Shown here: positions 8,607 through 10,270 of the stretch, one piece after another
Layout of the letters: each line of letters opens with the position of its first letter
How positions within the stretch are numbered: the stretch's first letter is position 1
Source of the DNA: Oscillospiraceae bacterium
GTDB lineage: Bacteria > Bacillota > Clostridia > Oscillospirales > Oscillospiraceae
Length of the DNA stretch: 10,270 bases
Direction of reading: 5' to 3'
Assembly (NCBI GenBank): GCA_020025395.1
Contig: JAHHSE010000042.1
Coordinates: 1 to 10,270, forward strand
The notes under the pieces: model-generated
Seen by the model: only the letters and a program-made list of their open reading frames with translations
Database searches by the model: none
Told to the model about the DNA's origin: nothing
Program-made: the position numbers and the translations under genes

Positions 8607-8633
8607 GCCCCCGGCGGGAAACCCGCCGGAGGC
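8607..8633 (+). other. Very stable GC hairpin directly after ilvA (terminator-like, no T run)
   Basis: The perfect inverted repeat CCGGCGGG / CCCGCCGG (8611-8618 and 8622-8629) has an AAA loop. After one C-A mismatch the stem continues with GCC/GGC (8607-8609 and 8631-8633). It begins two bases after the ilvA stop codon. What follows is TATCAAAAG, not a T run, so efficient intrinsic termination is doubtful. An mRNA 3'-end stabiliser or processing site is equally possible. Confidence 0.6.
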
Positions 8634-8646
8634 TATCAAAAGCGGC

Positions 8647-8775
8647 GGCGGATCGGCCTCTTTTCTCCCTGCCGGGCCTTCTTGGGCTGAGAGAGGTTGG
8701 AGAGCAGCCGTACCGCGGTTGCCGCGTACCGTATCCTATGCCCTCTCTCCCGCTTCGGTGCAGAGGCGGACTGCC
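8647..8775 (+). ncRNA. Candidate structured RNA in the ilvA-rpe gap (6S-like outline or rpe leader)
   Basis: Hand folding shows nested stems. The closing stem pairs 8647-8655 with 8767-8775 (one A-A mismatch, two G-U pairs) and 8657-8661 with 8762-8766, with G8656 bulged. An asymmetric internal loop follows: 8662-8688 on the 5' side and 8750-8761 on the 3' side, the latter able to form a small hairpin with a cUUCGg tetraloop (8751-8760). Next is a perfect 8-bp stem GAGAGAGG / CCTCTCTC (8689-8696 and 8742-8749). The apical hairpin pairs 8710-8718 with 8722-8729 around a TTG loop with one bulged C. This closing stem, bubble and apical stem order recalls 6S RNA, but I recognise no conserved sequence, promoter or terminator for a separate transcript. 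A cis-acting leader of rpe or an intergenic repeat are alternatives. The strand is chosen because the flanking genes are both +. Confidence 0.45.
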
Positions 8776-8814
8776 TGTCCCCCTTGCTATTTTCTATCAG
8801 AAAAGGAGAAAACT

Positions 8815-9462
8815 ATGATTAAGATTGCCCCCTCCATACTCTCTGCGGATTTTGCCCATTTATCCAGAGAGATTCGGGAGGTTTCCGCCGCGGACTGGCT
8901 CCATGTGGATGTGATGGACGGCGCCTTCGTCCCCAACCTGACCATCGGCATCCCGGTGGTCCAGTCTATCCGAGCCTGTACCGATATGTTTTTGGATGTC
9001 CATCTGATGATCGAAAAGCCCGTGCGCTACATTGAGGCCTTTGCCAGGGCCGGGGCCGATCTGCTTTCCGTTCATCTGGAGGCCGACCATCCCACCCGCA
9101 TCGCCGAGGCCCTGAAGGTGATGGGGGACTGCGGCGTAAAGAAGGCCGTGGCCCTCCGCCCCATCACCTCCCCCAACGCCATCCTCCCCTATCTGGAGGA
9201 GCTGGACATGGTCCTGGTCATGACGGTGGAGCCCGGCTTCGGCGGTCAGGCTTTTATGGAGCATCAGCTGGAGACCATCCGCCAGGTCCGTGCCCTGATG
9301 GAGCGGTACAACCCCGGCTGCCATCTGGAGGTTGACGGAGGCATTGCCCCCAAAACCGCCCCTCTGGTCATTGAGGCCGGGGCCGATGTGCTTGTGGCCG
9401 GCTCCTCGGTCTATGGGGCATCGGACCGGACCGCCGCCATCCAGGCCCTGCGGGGGGCTTAG
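8815..9462 (+). CDS. rpe: Ribulose-phosphate 3-epimerase
   Basis: This enzyme interconverts ribulose 5-phosphate and xylulose 5-phosphate in the pentose phosphate pathway in the cytoplasm. The 215-residue single TIM barrel is the usual length. The N-terminus KIAPSILSADF is diagnostic. Metal/catalytic residues are visible as H30 and D32 in LHVDVMDG, H63 in DVHLMI and D174 in VDGGI. The MTVEPGFGGQ loop is at 136-145 and the phosphate-binding GSSVYG at 196-201. The reading frame is open back to an ATG at 8605 that overlaps the ilvA stop, but that would add 70 residues with no family similarity. ATG 8815 has AAAAGGAG (8801-8808) six bases ahead and matches the family start. It is followed by recR after 44 bases on the same strand, so the two are probably co-transcribed. 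No clear promoter is visible between ilvA and rpe. Confidence 0.95.
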   Translation: MIKIAPSILSADFAHLSREIREVSAADWLHVDVMDGAFVPNLTIGIPVVQSIRACTDMFLDVHLMIEKPVRYIEAFARAGADLLSVHLEADHPTRIAEALKVMGDCGVKKAVALRPITSPNAILPYLEELDMVLVMTVEPGFGGQAFMEHQLETIRQVRALMERYNPGCHLEVDGGIAPKTAPLVIEAGADVLVAGSSVYGASDRTAAIQALRGA

Positions 9463-9474
9463 GGATCCCCCCCC
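9452..9474 (+). other. G6/C8 inverted repeat across the rpe stop (weak hairpin)
   Basis: G6 (9452-9457) at the end of rpe can pair with the C8 run (9467-9474) around a 9-base loop that contains the TAG stop. It is followed by ACCTTTTATT, a poor T run. It might slow or partly end transcription before recR, but it could equally be chance in GC-rich sequence. Confidence 0.25.
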
Positions 9475-9506
9475 ACCTTTTATTCCTGCTATTTGGAGGT
9501 CACCTC

Positions 9507-10112
9507 ATGCAATACTTCCCCCCCGCCTTAGAAAACCTGGTGGAGCATTTCGCAAAGCTCCCCGGCATTGGACGAAAAACCGCCCAGCGTCTGGCCTTTT
9601 TCCTCCTCTCCCTCCCGGAGGAGGAGGCCGCCTCCTTTGCCAACGCCATTTTGGGGGCAAAAAAGTCCATCTCCTGCTGTCCCGTCTGTCAGAACTTCAC
9701 CGAAGGGGAGGGCCCCTGTTCCATCTGCTCCAGCCCCAAGCGAGACAATACCCTGATCTGTGTGGTGGCAGATCCCAAGGATGTGGTCGCCTTTGAGCGC
9801 AGCCGGGAATATGATGGACTCTATCATGTTCTGCACGGGGTCATCTCCCCCATGAATCATGTGGGACCCGATGATCTCCACATCAAATCCCTGGTGGAGC
9901 GGGTGGCCTCCGGCACCGTCCAGGAGGTTATTATGGCCACCAATCCCGACACCGAGGGAGAGGCCACCGCCATGTATCTCTCCCGTCTCCTCAAACCCTT
10001 TTCCGTCAAGGTCAGCCGTCTGGCCTACGGTATCCCGGTGGGCTCCCACCTGGAATATGCCGACGATGCCACTCTGATGCGTGCCCTGGAGGGTCGGCGG
10101 GAGATCCTGTAA
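9507..10112 (+). CDS. recR: Recombination mediator RecR
   Basis: RecR works with RecO (and RecF) to load RecA onto SSB-coated single-stranded DNA at gaps and breaks. The 201 residues are full length. In order are a helix-hairpin-helix region (LPGIGRKTAQRLA, 18-30), a C4 zinc finger (C58, C61, C71, C74) and a Toprim domain from about 82 (LICVVADPKDVVAFER) through GLYHVLHGVISPMNHVGPDDL to ATNPDTEGEATAMYLSRLL. The C-terminal segment is RLAYGIPVGSHLEYAD. The residue after CVV, often Glu in RecR, is Ala88 here. The start is ATG 9507 with GGAGG (9495-9499) seven bases ahead; the ribosome site lies in a short inverted repeat with the bases just before ATG. recR usually follows dnaX and ybaB, but here it follows rpe. 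It is ended by a strong terminator. Confidence 0.96.
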   Translation: MQYFPPALENLVEHFAKLPGIGRKTAQRLAFFLLSLPEEEAASFANAILGAKKSISCCPVCQNFTEGEGPCSICSSPKRDNTLICVVADPKDVVAFERSREYDGLYHVLHGVISPMNHVGPDDLHIKSLVERVASGTVQEVIMATNPDTEGEATAMYLSRLLKPFSVKVSRLAYGIPVGSHLEYADDATLMRALEGRREIL

Positions 10113-10120
10113 GCTCATTT

Positions 10121-10153
10121 AAGGTCTGAAATCCTAGGATTTCAGACCTTTTT
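10121..10153 (+). terminator. Intrinsic terminator after recR
   Basis: A perfect 30-base palindrome (10121-10150, centre CCTAGG) gives a 13-bp stem with a CTAG loop and ends in a T5 run (10149-10153). It begins 8 bases after the recR stop and separates the rpe-recR unit from the next promoter. The A pair on the 5' side gives little T run on the - strand, so it acts mainly on + transcripts. Confidence 0.93.
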
Positions 10154-10168
10154 CTATGGGGGACAATG

Positions 10169-10177
10169 TGCTATAAT
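10169..10177 (+). promoter_or_regulatory. Extended -10 promoter for the gene at the right edge
   Basis: A perfect TATAAT (10172-10177) is preceded by TGC, giving the extended -10 form TGnTATAAT. The -35 position falls in the T run of the recR terminator and matches poorly, which extended -10 promoters tolerate. Transcription would start near 10184, about 36 bases before the ATG at 10220. Confidence 0.7.
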
Positions 10178-10219
10178 GGGGGCGGAACGAACCCAAAAAC
10201 CGATATGGAGGCTGTGCCT

Positions 10220-10270
10220 ATGAAAAAGCTTGGAATGTCCATGGCCCTTCTGTTTCTGCTCCTTTCCCTG
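10220..10270 (+). CDS. Start of a probable exported protein (cut off by window end)
   Basis: Only 17 codons are visible: MKKLGMSMALLFLLLSL. The two lysines followed by an unbroken hydrophobic stretch look like the n- and h-regions of a signal peptide. A lipoprotein is possible, but the cysteine that would show it is not in view. GGAGG at 10207-10211 lies eight bases before ATG, and a promoter with extended -10 sits just upstream, so this is a real start of a separate transcription unit. The function of the mature protein cannot be told from this fragment. Confidence 0.75.
   Translation, partial: MKKLGMSMALLFLLLSL

Noticed and set aside
8684..8700. GGGCTGAGAGAGG resembles the CTGAGA of a TPP riboswitch (thi box).
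   Set aside because: The second conserved half (the CTGATCTGG and CCAGCGTAGGG-like parts) is absent, and the downstream gene is rpe, not a thiamine gene.
8708..8730. CGTACCGCGG resembles the T-box antiterminator sequence TGGNACCGCG.
   Set aside because: The preceding AGGGTGG is missing, there is no specifier stem-loop of normal size or competing terminator, and the motif is fully explained by the apical hairpin with CCGCGTAC.

Overview
The window is GC-rich, densely coded bacterial chromosome. The protein families (DUF975 and CmpB-type membrane proteins, a TelA homologue, a class I ketol-acid reductoisomerase), the strong AGGAGG-type ribosome binding sites and the hairpin-plus-T terminators together suggest a Gram-positive member of the Clostridia, plausibly a high-GC gut lineage such as the Oscillospiraceae. 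That placement is inference from gene content and style, with no marker gene to confirm it. I see no IS element, phage gene, CRISPR array, tRNA or rRNA.

Layout. Positions 1-4311 hold a tightly packed + strand branched-chain amino acid operon: the 3' part of ilvB, then ilvN, ilvC and ilvD. It ends in a strong hairpin terminator (about 4322-4358) that probably works in both directions. From 4387 to 5934 lie two divergently transcribed, poorly characterised integral membrane proteins: a DUF975 protein (-) and a CmpB-type (PF06541) protein (+). A second two-way terminator (5941-5973) separates the latter from a convergent TelA-family gene (-, 5979-7172). The 212-base gap 7173-7384 carries divergent promoters for telA and for an ACT-domain threonine ammonia-lyase (ilvA, 7385-8605). 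After ilvA comes a 209-base gap rich in inverted repeats, then rpe (8815-9462) and recR (9507-10112). A terminator with a perfect 30-base palindrome follows recR. A new promoter with an extended -10 then drives a gene cut off by the window end, of which only a signal-peptide-like N-terminus is visible.

How the genes work together. IlvA makes 2-oxobutanoate from threonine. IlvBN, IlvC and IlvD then carry 2-oxobutanoate toward isoleucine and pyruvate toward valine (and leucine). So the window encodes the common isoleucine/valine route except the final transaminase, with ilvA as a separate transcription unit about 3 kb from the others. Rpe (pentose phosphate pathway) and RecR (recombinational repair) are housekeeping genes.

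The most interesting unexplained item is the ilvA-rpe gap. It can be folded by eye into a long rod of about 130 nt: a closing stem, a large asymmetric internal loop with a small UUCG hairpin on its 3' side, and an apical stem. This resembles 6S RNA in outline or could be an rpe leader, but I could not match it to a known RNA by sequence. The other genes look ordinary.
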